From Pseudoalteromonas sp. T1lg23B (GTDB lineage Bacteria > Pseudomonadota > Gammaproteobacteria > Enterobacterales > Alteromonadaceae): a stretch of 64,000 nucleotides of DNA. Positions 56,504-64,000 of the stretch are shown here, in pieces (the stretch's first letter is position 1; each line of letters begins with the position of its first letter). The translations under genes and the position numbers were made by a program. The DNA lies in the NCBI RefSeq assembly GCF_002964665.1, contig NZ_PQBZ01000007.1:1-64000 (forward strand), read 5' to 3'. The notes under the pieces were generated by a model. It did no database searches, was not told where the DNA came from, and saw only the letters and a program-made list of their open reading frames with translations.

Positions 56504-57679
56504 ATGTTGAAATTAATCAGTCGCCTTTATAAGACGTTGTTCCGCTCAAAGCAGATCTTAATACGCCAAAATGGTGAGATCTATATGCTTACTTTAGCTA
56601 GCTGGGTGCAACCATTGTTGATTGCGCTCGTGCTGGGCGCTGTCGCTTGGTCTGTAATAAACGCAAAATCAGTTAAGCGCCAGCAAAGCACAATATCCTC
56701 TTTGCAAGCACAAACAGAAGCCGAACAACAACGTTTTTTAAATGAAAAACAACAAATGCAAGCGCAACTTGCACAACAGCAGCAGACACTTAATGAATTG
56801 TCTGAAAAGCAGCTTATGCTACAAAGTCTAGTAGATGCTTTGCCAAGCTCCTTAAATGAAACCAGCGACGATATCCAAGATACTGATGAAAACATCAATG
56901 CTGATAACAACGCAGAAAGCGACATCAGCAATCAAGACTCCCTGCCCGAAGCAACCTCTGAACAAAGTGAATCTGGCTCAGGAGAGCGCCAAGAGCAGCC
57001 GCCTGAAGGTGATTTTAATACTCAAGCACAACTGTTAGTAGCTAACCAAAGAGACCTACTTACAGCCTTGTCGCAGAACATTCAGACTCGCGTTACAAAA
57101 TTAGCAACCGGGCTTGCCGAAGTGGGCATTGCCCCTCAGCAAGAAAGCTCTGCACTCGCTCAGGGTGGCCCATACCACCAACTAGAGCTGGAGCAACTTC
57201 CCGAAGAATACCTAAGTACAATTGATAATCTCGTGGTTTTGAACAACCTCGAGCAAGTGTTAACTACGCTTCCTGACTCTATGCCAGTGGCTAAAGACAA
57301 CTACTATATCTCTAGTCAATTTGGTTTTCGAAAAGACCCTATCACGGGTAAGCGCGCATACCACAAAGGCGTTGACTTGGCAGGCTGGCATAAAACAGAA
57401 ATTGTAGCGCCAGCGGCAGGCGTCGTACTTAGAGCAGGTAAAAACGGCGGCTATGGTAAATTTATTGAAATACAGCATGAACATGGATTGGTGTCTCGTT
57501 TTGGCCATTTACACACTATCAAAGTAAAAAAAGGGCAACAGATTAGTAAATCAGAGGTCATTGCTTTGATGGGAAGTACTGGACGAAGCACAAGTACCCA
57601 CTTACATTATGAAGTATTACAAAATGGCAAGCATATTAACCCCATTAAGTTAACTAAGGTGATCAATCGTGTTCAGTAG
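56504..57679 (+). CDS. M23 (LytM-type) peptidase paired with bactofilin
   Basis: A 391-residue inner-membrane murein endopeptidase. One N-terminal membrane helix (about 33-50), a coiled coil (about 55-115), an acidic Gln/Ser-rich linker, then a C-terminal LytM domain with zinc motifs YHKGVDLAG (HxxxD) and STHLHYEV (HxH), so it should be active. I start at the ATG at 56504: the preceding 31 codons overlap the fahA terminator and look non-coding. The end overlaps the bactofilin gene by 11 bp, a common pair in cell-shape control. Confidence 0.88.
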   Translation: MLKLISRLYKTLFRSKQILIRQNGEIYMLTLASWVQPLLIALVLGAVAWSVINAKSVKRQQSTISSLQAQTEAEQQRFLNEKQQMQAQLAQQQQTLNELSEKQLMLQSLVDALPSSLNETSDDIQDTDENINADNNAESDISNQDSLPEATSEQSESGSGERQEQPPEGDFNTQAQLLVANQRDLLTALSQNIQTRVTKLATGLAEVGIAPQQESSALAQGGPYHQLELEQLPEEYLSTIDNLVVLNNLEQVLTTLPDSMPVAKDNYYISSQFGFRKDPITGKRAYHKGVDLAGWHKTEIVAPAAGVVLRAGKNGGYGKFIEIQHEHGLVSRFGHLHTIKVKKGQQISKSEVIALMGSTGRSTSTHLHYEVLQNGKHINPIKLTKVINRVQ

Positions 57680-58082
57680 TTTAATAGGCAGCGATAAAGC
57701 GCCCTCCGGTTTGCCCGCAATCATTTCTCCCAACACCGTCGTTGAGGGTCAGATAAGGTGCGAAGGTGAATTGCAAGTCGATGGTAAAGTGATCGGTGAT
57801 TTGGCTATCAACACCCTGATCATTGGCCTGCATGGCGTTATTGAGGGCAATGTAAAAGCTCACATTGTTAGGATCAAAGGCACCGTGAATGGCTGTATTG
57901 ATGCTGATAAGGTCATGCTTGAAAAAACCGCCAAAGTGCATGGCGATGTAATGCATGACACGCTCAGTATAGAGGCCGGTGCATTAATCGAAGGTAAACT
58001 CACTCACAAAACAGAGGTGACAAATATCACCTCGTTTAAAGATAAAGCCTCAAACAAAGACAAAACCACTAACGCTCAGTAA
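57669..58082 (+). CDS. Bactofilin
   Basis: 137 residues forming the short beta-helix of bactofilin (DUF583), with repeated GxI-type turns (VEGQIRCEGELQVDGKVIGD; GVIEGNVKAH; GTVNGCIDADKVML) and a variable C-terminal tail. Bactofilins polymerise at the inner membrane and localise murein enzymes; the overlapping M23 gene is the likely partner. Start is GTG with AAGGTGAT just upstream, inside the M23 gene. Confidence 0.93.
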   Translation: MFSSLIGSDKAPSGLPAIISPNTVVEGQIRCEGELQVDGKVIGDLAINTLIIGLHGVIEGNVKAHIVRIKGTVNGCIDADKVMLEKTAKVHGDVMHDTLSIEAGALIEGKLTHKTEVTNITSFKDKASNKDKTTNAQ

Positions 58083-58539
58083 TGTACATGTTGATATCGG
58101 CATGGAAAACTTTAGTACCCTGAGCGTCGAAGATCTCTACGGGTACTATCAAATCTTCCTTATCTTGCCACTGATGTGGCAAAGTCATTTTCGCTTGTGC
58201 AGTTAAGTCTGTTTCAGCCTTCCTCAAATACTGTACTGTCATCCCTTTGGGGATCCAGCGATGAGTCTTGTGAGGTACGGTTGCATCAACCATCACACCC
58301 GCACATAACTCAGCTAGATTACATTGTGCGATGGCATGGATAGTGCCAATATGATTAAACACGGCTTTGCGTTTCGGTATACTGGCGCAACACTCACCGG
58401 GTTCCAACTTAGTTATTCGTGGTTTAATTGAGCCAAAATAAGGAGCTTTTCTACATACAGCTTTACTAAAAAGCCACTGTCCAAACGGTAACCACTGCAT
58501 TCTTTTATAAATTTTGAGTAATGGAGCCGACACGGTCAA
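58069..58539 (-). CDS. DUF4442 hotdog-fold protein
   Basis: 156 residues with the hotdog pattern of DUF4442 (RKAVFNHIGTIHAIAQCNLAELCAGV at about 57-82, KGMTVQYLRKAETDLTAQAK later). A putative thioesterase or acyl-binding protein without known substrate. Its 3' end overlaps the convergent bactofilin gene by 14 bp, which is unusual and leaves no room for a terminator. Confidence 0.85.
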   Translation of the reverse strand: MTVSAPLLKIYKRMQWLPFGQWLFSKAVCRKAPYFGSIKPRITKLEPGECCASIPKRKAVFNHIGTIHAIAQCNLAELCAGVMVDATVPHKTHRWIPKGMTVQYLRKAETDLTAQAKMTLPHQWQDKEDLIVPVEIFDAQGTKVFHADINMYITER

Positions 58540-58695
58540 TCCCTCTGTAAACGAATTAATGATATCAAATTAACACATCCGACCTGTTGAGAAAATATGC
58601 AAGTTAGTGCATTTATACTTTTATTTTGATGACCCGGCGCTTTGTCCTGTTCTTTTTTTATGAGCGCACTAAAATAGCGGCCAAAAGGAGTCGTC

Positions 58696-59883
58696 ATGCC
58701 GCAATCTCAATCTATCAGTAAATCTTTAGTATTTATTCTCGCGTTACTCGTCATTTTTTGCCCCTTGGGTATTGATCTGTATTTACCTGCCTTTCAAGCC
58801 ATGCAGCAAGGTCTAAATGTATCTGAATCAAAAATCCAGCAAACTATCAGCGTGTACATGCTGACTGTGGGACTTGGCCAACTTGTTGCGGGGCCCCTTG
58901 CAGACAAATACGGAAGAAAGCCTATCGCCAGTGTTGGAATTGTGTTGTTCATCATTGGCGCTATGTTGGCGTCGTTAGTTGAGAGTTGGCTATGGATGAT
59001 GATTGCCCGAGCAATGCAAGGTTTTGGAGCCTGCGCGACATTCGTTGCAGCTTTTGCCATTGTAAGAGACAGCTTTGGACACAAAGGCAGTGGCCAAATG
59101 ATCACTTACCTCAATGGTATTGTCTGTTTTATTCCTGCACTTGCGCCATTACTCGGCGCTTGGTTGACCCTCGAGTTTGGCTGGCGTAGTAACTTTGTAT
59201 TTCTAGCTGGTTTTTCGCTATTGGGGTTAGTCTTGGTACTTGGCTTATACCGTGAAACTAAGCCTACAGATAGTATCTATCAGGGCCATATTTTAGATTT
59301 GCGCCGCTTTATGCCTATGCTAACAAGCTCTGAGTTTATGTTTAATGCTGCGATCACTATGTTTGGCATGGCCGCCATGCTGGTTTTTGTAACCACAGCC
59401 CCAGGCTGGATCATGAATCATTTAAATGGTTCTGTCGCTAACTTTACGAGTTGGTTTACTGGCAACGCCGTGCTCAGTATCATCGCCAGCTTCTGCGCGC
59501 CTATTTTAATAAAGCGTCACAGCCGCAGAGCACTCATCGTGGGCTTAACGCTCTTTACACTAGGTGGCCTCGCAATGTTGTGGGCAAGCCAATATGCCCA
59601 CCCAGCAGCATTTATGGCGCCTATGTATATTGCCTCAATTGGTTTTGCCTTCTCGCTGGGCTCTGCGGCTGGAAAAGCCCTCTCAGGTTTTGCTCAGCAA
59701 GCAGGCACAGCTTCAGCGTTGATTGGTGTTATGCAAATGAGCGGTGCTGGTGTATTAGCTCTATTGACACAACAATTACACTTAGCCGCACCACATCAAT
59801 TGGCTCTACATTTGCTCATAACTCTGCCATTTTTAATCGCTCTATTAGGCAAAAATAAACAATTCTTACATAGTGCGGCTTAG
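58696..59883 (+). CDS. Bcr/CflA family drug-resistance MFS exporter
   Basis: 395 residues, 12 predicted helices. MFS motif A appears as GPLADKYGRKP (about 66-76), and PLGIDLYLPAF (about 22-32) is the typical DHA1 Bcr/CflA opening. It probably exports small toxic molecules with proton antiport. AAGGAG lies 6 bases before the ATG. Confidence 0.92.
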   Translation: MPQSQSISKSLVFILALLVIFCPLGIDLYLPAFQAMQQGLNVSESKIQQTISVYMLTVGLGQLVAGPLADKYGRKPIASVGIVLFIIGAMLASLVESWLWMMIARAMQGFGACATFVAAFAIVRDSFGHKGSGQMITYLNGIVCFIPALAPLLGAWLTLEFGWRSNFVFLAGFSLLGLVLVLGLYRETKPTDSIYQGHILDLRRFMPMLTSSEFMFNAAITMFGMAAMLVFVTTAPGWIMNHLNGSVANFTSWFTGNAVLSIIASFCAPILIKRHSRRALIVGLTLFTLGGLAMLWASQYAHPAAFMAPMYIASIGFAFSLGSAAGKALSGFAQQAGTASALIGVMQMSGAGVLALLTQQLHLAAPHQLALHLLITLPFLIALLGKNKQFLHSAA

Positions 59884-60180
59884 CCCGCACCTCCCCCCTT
59901 TAAATAGGTATAATTATCATTTCCTTTATAAATCATGTATCTATTATAGTAAACCATGTAACCTGCTAGACATCCTCTAATACTAAAATAGTATATGCAC
60001 ATAATTTAATACTCTAAATTTTTATAAAAAAAGCAATAAAATATTCTTTACGCCGTAGGGCATTTCGATCTACTCTGTTCACCCGTTAATCAATTGTTAT
60101 TTGTTTAACAATCTTTGACTAATTAACACCCTTCGTTTAACAAGCGATTCACTCATTTTAACGAACTAGAGATAATAATA

Positions 60181-62013
60181 ATGAAACTAAACAAGTTCAC
60201 TTCAGCATTAATGTTTGCCGGTATGTGTGCAGCAGCAGGCGCACAAGCATCAGATGACCGTTACATCATTCAAGTTGATAATAATAAAAAAGGCGTTGTA
60301 AAAGCGCTAGCTAAGCAATTAGGTGCACAACTTCACGTTGATGGTGACGGATTTATCGCTGCAACTTTTTCTGGCAAAGATCTTTCTCAAGTTAAAGGTT
60401 TATTAAACAATCCACACGTAAAACTCGTTGAGCAAGACTTTAAACGTGTACCAATGGCTATCTATAACGATGACGCTGGCGACGCGATGACTCAACAACT
60501 TACGCCATATGCTGTTTATCAATCACAAGCGAATCAAGTTACTTTCAACCCAAATGCAGGCATGAAGGTATGTGTTATCGACTCAGGTCTTGATAGCTCT
60601 AACCCTGATTTCATCTGGGGTAACATCACGGGTGATAACGACTCAGGTACAGGTAACTGGTTCGATCACGGTGGTCCTCACGGTACTCACGTAGCGGGTA
60701 CAATCGGTGCAGCTGACAACAACATTGGTGTTGTAGGTATGGCTCCGGGTGTAGACATGCACATCATCAAAGTATTCAATGCTGAAGGTTGGGGATATTC
60801 TTCTGATTTAGCACACGCGGCAAACCTATGTTCACAAGCAGGTGCAAACATCATCAGCATGAGCCTAGGTGGCGGCGGTTCAAACAACACTGAATCAAAT
60901 GCATTTGCTAACTTTAACGCTGCAGGTGGTCTAGTAATCGCAGCTGCGGGTAACGATGGTAATGACGTACGTTCATACCCTGCGGGTTACCCGTCAGTAA
61001 TGATGATCGGTGCGAACGATGCGAACAACCAAATCGCTGATTTCTCGCAGTTCCCTAGCTGTGCAAGTGGCCGTGGTAAAAATGCAACTGAAGATGAAAC
61101 TATCTGTGTTGAAGTAACAGCGGGTGGTGTAGACACACTTTCAACTTACCCTGCGGGTATGGCAACATCAGCAAGCTTAAACGTTGACGGTAACGTAGTA
61201 GCAAGCTCAGCAATGGAAAACTCAGGTACAGTAACTGGCAGCTTATTCTTCATGGGTACAGCTGAAGCAGCGGATGCTGGCGCTAACGGTAAAGTATGTT
61301 TAATTGACCGTGGTAACATTTCTTTCCACGACAAAGTAGCAAACTGTGAAGCATCAGGTGGTATCGGTGCAATTATCGTAAATAACGAAGCTGGTATGCT
61401 ATATGGCACACTGGGTGATACGAACTCAACAAGCATTCCTGCTGTAGGCGCGGCACTTGAAGACCGTGCAACTCTCATGTCTGCAAGCACTGCAACTGTT
61501 GACATTGGTACAAGCGATTACGGCTTCATGAGCGGTACTTCAATGGCAACGCCAGCAGTTTCTGGTGTAGCAGCACTAGTATGGTCAAATCACCCAGAGT
61601 GTACTGGTCAAGAGATCCGTGCAGCACTTAAAGCTACAGCTGAAGATGCTGGTGCAGCAGGTAAAGACGTATACTTCGGTTATGGTATCGTTAAAGCTGC
61701 TGATGCAGACGCTTACCTAACTGCAAACGGCTGTTCAGGTGGTGACAACGGCGGTAACCCAGGTGAGGGCAGCATCAGCTTATCTGTTTCTGGCTACAAA
61801 CAAAAAGGTAGCAACTTTGCTGATTTAAATTGGCAAGGTGCAAGTACAAGCCAAGTAGATATTTATCGCAACGGTAGCAATATTGTCACAACTGCAAACG
61901 ATAATAGCTATACGGACAGCATCAGTGGCAAAGGCGGCGGCAGCTACATTTACCAAGTATGTGAGCAAGGTAGTACAACTGTATGCTCTGACACACAAAC
62001 TGTTGTGTTCTAA
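60181..62013 (+). CDS. Secreted subtilisin-like protease with PA insert
   Basis: 610 residues: signal peptide (1-23, after QA), I9-type propeptide (about 27-90), S8 catalytic domain with Asp134 (VIDSG), His167 (HGTHVAG) and Ser454 (SGTSMATP), a PA domain inserted between them (about 325-440; KVCLIDRGNISFHDKV), a Gly/Asn linker (about 515-528) and a C-terminal FN3-like domain (about 530-610). Such enzymes are abundant extracellular proteases of marine Pseudoalteromonas. The 297-bp upstream gap is very A/T-rich and holds no gene; I see no firm promoter in it. Confidence 0.95.
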   Translation: MKLNKFTSALMFAGMCAAAGAQASDDRYIIQVDNNKKGVVKALAKQLGAQLHVDGDGFIAATFSGKDLSQVKGLLNNPHVKLVEQDFKRVPMAIYNDDAGDAMTQQLTPYAVYQSQANQVTFNPNAGMKVCVIDSGLDSSNPDFIWGNITGDNDSGTGNWFDHGGPHGTHVAGTIGAADNNIGVVGMAPGVDMHIIKVFNAEGWGYSSDLAHAANLCSQAGANIISMSLGGGGSNNTESNAFANFNAAGGLVIAAAGNDGNDVRSYPAGYPSVMMIGANDANNQIADFSQFPSCASGRGKNATEDETICVEVTAGGVDTLSTYPAGMATSASLNVDGNVVASSAMENSGTVTGSLFFMGTAEAADAGANGKVCLIDRGNISFHDKVANCEASGGIGAIIVNNEAGMLYGTLGDTNSTSIPAVGAALEDRATLMSASTATVDIGTSDYGFMSGTSMATPAVSGVAALVWSNHPECTGQEIRAALKATAEDAGAAGKDVYFGYGIVKAADADAYLTANGCSGGDNGGNPGEGSISLSVSGYKQKGSNFADLNWQGASTSQVDIYRNGSNIVTTANDNSYTDSISGKGGGSYIYQVCEQGSTTVCSDTQTVVF

Positions 62014-62030
62014 AAACCCAACCTAATTAT

Positions 62031-62055
62031 AAGCGGGCTCTAAAGCCCGCTTTTT
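62031..62055 (+). terminator. Terminator of the subtilase gene
   Basis: AGCGGGCT-CTAA-AGCCCGCT followed by TTTT, about 18 bp past the stop. Confidence 0.92.
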
Positions 62056-62136
62056 AATGCCTGTTTTACCAATCATATCTTTTCTGCGCAAAACCACTTA
62101 GACTAATTAACATTGTTGAACTTTGCTCAATTTACA

Positions 62137-62766
62137 ATGCTCAATCCAGAATCCTTCGTTTCATTTTTAATTGCGAGTGCCATCATTGCGGTTGCCCCTG
62201 GCCCTTCCAATGCGTTTTTAATGGCGCAAACCTTTACCCATGGCCGTGCTGCGGGCATGAAGAGTGCGTTAGGCTTTGCTGTGGGTGGTGTGATCCATAC
62301 CGTATTTGCAGTGATTGGCTTATCTGCTGTTTTAAAAGCCTCGGAGAGTGCCTATAACGCAGTTTTATACTTGGGCGCTGCCTATTTAGCTTTTCTTGGT
62401 TTTACAACCATTAAAGACACCTTAAAAGTACACATAGACAGTGAAGATAAGCCTCATGTCAGTACCAAAAAGTCAGGCAACGTTTTTGTACAAGCCATGA
62501 TGACAGAAGTGCTCAACCCCAAGGTTGCTTTGTTCTTTATCGCTTTCATTCCTCAATTTGTTGACCCAAGCCTGTCTTCACCCACATTGCAATTGGCCAT
62601 CTTTGGACTGCTTTACCCTATTTTGGCATTCCCAATTGACTGCGCGTATATTTACGGCGGCGATAAAATAGCAAGCTATTTTCGTCGCCATCCTAGTGCG
62701 CCGATTTGGATAGATAGAACATCGGGGTTAATTTTTATCGCGCTGGCCGTCAACCTAATAATATGA
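62137..62766 (+). CDS. LysE/RhtB family amino acid exporter
   Basis: 209 residues, six helices, with the LysE hallmark APGPSNAFLMAQ (about 20-31) and TEVLNPKVALFFIAFIPQF in the middle. Exports amino acids or similar metabolites. No good RBS is seen before this ATG or the in-frame TTG at 62113; the ATG fits the usual family start. It overlaps mgsA by 4 bp if mgsA begins at its first ATG. Confidence 0.88.
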   Translation: MLNPESFVSFLIASAIIAVAPGPSNAFLMAQTFTHGRAAGMKSALGFAVGGVIHTVFAVIGLSAVLKASESAYNAVLYLGAAYLAFLGFTTIKDTLKVHIDSEDKPHVSTKKSGNVFVQAMMTEVLNPKVALFFIAFIPQFVDPSLSSPTLQLAIFGLLYPILAFPIDCAYIYGGDKIASYFRRHPSAPIWIDRTSGLIFIALAVNLII

Positions 62767-62774
62767 GAACAAAC

Positions 62775-63233
62775 ATGCAAACTAAGATACAAACCTTACC
62801 AAGCAAAAAAAATATCGCCTTGGTCGCCCATGATGGAAAAAAAGCTGCACTTAAAGCATGGTGTCTCACTCACAAAGCGGTGCTACAAAACCATCAACTA
62901 TTCGCCACAGGTACCACGGGCCATGTGATTGAAAAAGCAACCGGTCTAAGCGTTGATAAATTACTCAGTGGTCCAATGGGGGGAGATCAGCAAATTGGCG
63001 CAAAAATCGCCGAGCATCAAATTCATATGTTGGTATTTTTTTGGGATCCATTAGCTTCCCAGCCTCATGATCCTGATGTAAAAGCACTGTTGCGACTTGC
63101 CGCTGTGTGGAACATTCCCGTGGCCTGTAATGAAGTTACAGCAGATTTGCTTATTTGCTCACCGAGCATCGGTGATGAAATCATCCGTGATTTACCTGAT
63201 TACCAAGACTACCTTGCTACCCGACTGGATTAA
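62775..63233 (+). CDS. mgsA: Methylglyoxal synthase
   Basis: Converts dihydroxyacetone phosphate to methylglyoxal and phosphate, a bypass relieving sugar-phosphate stress. 152 residues like E. coli MgsA (152), with IALVAHDGKK, FATGTTG, SGPMGGDQQIGA (catalytic Asp) and WDPLASQPHDPDVKALLRLA. I start at the second ATG, which gives MQTKIQTLPSKKNIALVAHD, aligned with E. coli; the first ATG (62763) overlaps the lysE stop. Confidence 0.96.
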   Translation: MQTKIQTLPSKKNIALVAHDGKKAALKAWCLTHKAVLQNHQLFATGTTGHVIEKATGLSVDKLLSGPMGGDQQIGAKIAEHQIHMLVFFWDPLASQPHDPDVKALLRLAAVWNIPVACNEVTADLLICSPSIGDEIIRDLPDYQDYLATRLD

Positions 63234-63237
63234 GTAA

Positions 63238-63267
63238 TTTGTATCGTGCACAAGTGCACGATACAAA
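63238..63267. terminator. Perfect 14-bp inverted repeat between convergent genes
   Basis: TTTGTATCGTGCAC and its exact complement are separated by two bases. It lies between the mgsA stop and the end of the convergent Hsp70 gene. There is no proper T run on either side, so it is a bidirectional terminator without a clear U-tract or some other structured element. Confidence 0.6.
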
Positions 63268-63275
63268 CAATCGGC

Positions 63276-64000
63276 TTATCTAAAAATTTTGTTAGCCCAC
63301 TTGGTTAAACCAGCTGTTACACTGCCAAAGTTATCACCGTTAAGCATAGGAATATTGCCAAGCGATTGCTGTAATGCCGCTTTGAGTAGTGGAGATTGAG
63401 CGCTTCCGCCCGTTAGATAAATCACATCAGGTTGAGTTTGCGCACTGCGGATTGCATCCTGCGCCAAGGTACAGATCTGCTTTAAACTATCCGATACAGC
63501 GTCTTGCAACTGTGTCTGTGTAACCATCGAATTCAGCCCTGACTCGACAAAATCCAGCGGGGCTAAATAATCATCATCACTAGACAACGCAATTTTGCAT
63601 AACTCTCCTTGGCGAACAACTTGGTGGCCCAATTTGTTTTGTTGAATTTTAAGTAAACGGGCTAACTTTTCAGGTTCATTTACATCTCGCAGCATAGCTT
63701 GAAGTTCACGCCGATTGGCTTGCCCATAGAACTCGGTTTGTAGATGAAGATCATTAATTTTGCAGGCTTGCCAATAAAGTTGGTTTGGCATAGGTAACCC
63801 TGACTTTAATGTCGAGCCCAACCCGCATAGCGGCATGAAGTTATGATAAGCCATCGCAATATCAAGATCATTTCCCCCTAGCCTTTTGCCTGTGTGTGAC
63901 AAAAAGTCTTGCTCTCGGTTACTACGTGCTCGGTAATTTGGGCCCATTTGCACAAAGGAGCAATCACTGGTACCACCGCCAATATCCACGACCAATACCT
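63276..64000 (-). CDS. yegD: YegD-like Hsp70 family protein (3' part)
   Basis: The C-terminal ~241 residues of an Hsp70-related ATPase; the open frame continues past the window edge. Visible motifs are the phosphate-2 loop VVDIGGGTSDCSF and the adenosine loop LTGGSAQSPLLKAAL. As in E. coli YegD, the sequence ends shortly after the nucleotide-binding domain and lacks the substrate-binding domain of DnaK. Role unknown. Confidence 0.88.
   Translation of the reverse strand, partial: VLVVDIGGGTSDCSFVQMGPNYRARSNREQDFLSHTGKRLGGNDLDIAMAYHNFMPLCGLGSTLKSGLPMPNQLYWQACKINDLHLQTEFYGQANRRELQAMLRDVNEPEKLARLLKIQQNKLGHQVVRQGELCKIALSSDDDYLAPLDFVESGLNSMVTQTQLQDAVSDSLKQICTLAQDAIRSAQTQPDVIYLTGGSAQSPLLKAALQQSLGNIPMLNGDNFGSVTAGLTKWANKIFR

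Overview
The window looks like chromosomal DNA of a marine gammaproteobacterium of the Alteromonadales, most likely Pseudoalteromonas. This rests on gene content and order: the metY-rimP-nusA-infB-rbfA-truB-rpsO-pnp-nlpI block, a group-2 Mrp antiporter, DUF3019/MipA, a PA-domain subtilase, and moderate-to-low G+C. The genus is inferred, not proven.

Layout. 1-730: 5' end of a leftward rRNA operon with its leader and two promoters. 749-5861 (minus): CnoX/YbbN-type thioredoxin-TPR protein, topoisomerase III and a Cache-domain chemoreceptor. 6134-11933 (minus): complete mrp operon with fused MrpA-MrpB. 12213-23558 (minus): the translation/RNA block from initiator tRNA to nlpI, with a metallopeptidase-like gene overlapping nlpI. 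23963-33227: mixed envelope and stress genes, namely a divergent globin, a lipoprotein, DUF3019/MipA, a three-gene set (P1-nuclease/phospholipase-like hydrolase, parvulin-like protein, anchored protein), IbpA, DapE, OmpW, a hotdog thioesterase, and a secreted protein whose start is broken by an apparent one-base deletion. 33256-34812: TyrR.

35281-51661 (plus) is the most interesting region. It is a tightly overlapping six-gene operon built round poly-gamma-glutamate synthase-type proteins. The last gene carries a clear PgsB/CapB amide-ligase domain behind a ~690-residue extension. The second carries two tandem PgsC/CapC-like membrane units fused to a ~660-residue exported domain. The others encode a CHASE2-like membrane sensor with no output domain, a large anchored periplasmic protein, a small lipoprotein with hydrolase-like His motifs, and a 1420-residue exported protein ending in a probable outer-membrane beta-barrel. 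No PgsA/CapA is present. I read this as a Gram-negative machine that makes, exports and perhaps trims a gamma-linked amino-acid polymer. Only the CapB and CapC assignments are strong.

52029-64000: POT peptide transporter, tyrosine catabolism genes (hpd, fahA), M23 peptidase with bactofilin, a DUF4442 hotdog protein, a Bcr/CflA exporter, a secreted subtilase, a LysE exporter, methylglyoxal synthase, and the 3' part of a YegD-like Hsp70 gene. TyrR-box-like sites lie upstream of both tyrR and hpd, linking regulator and pathway although they are 19 kb apart.
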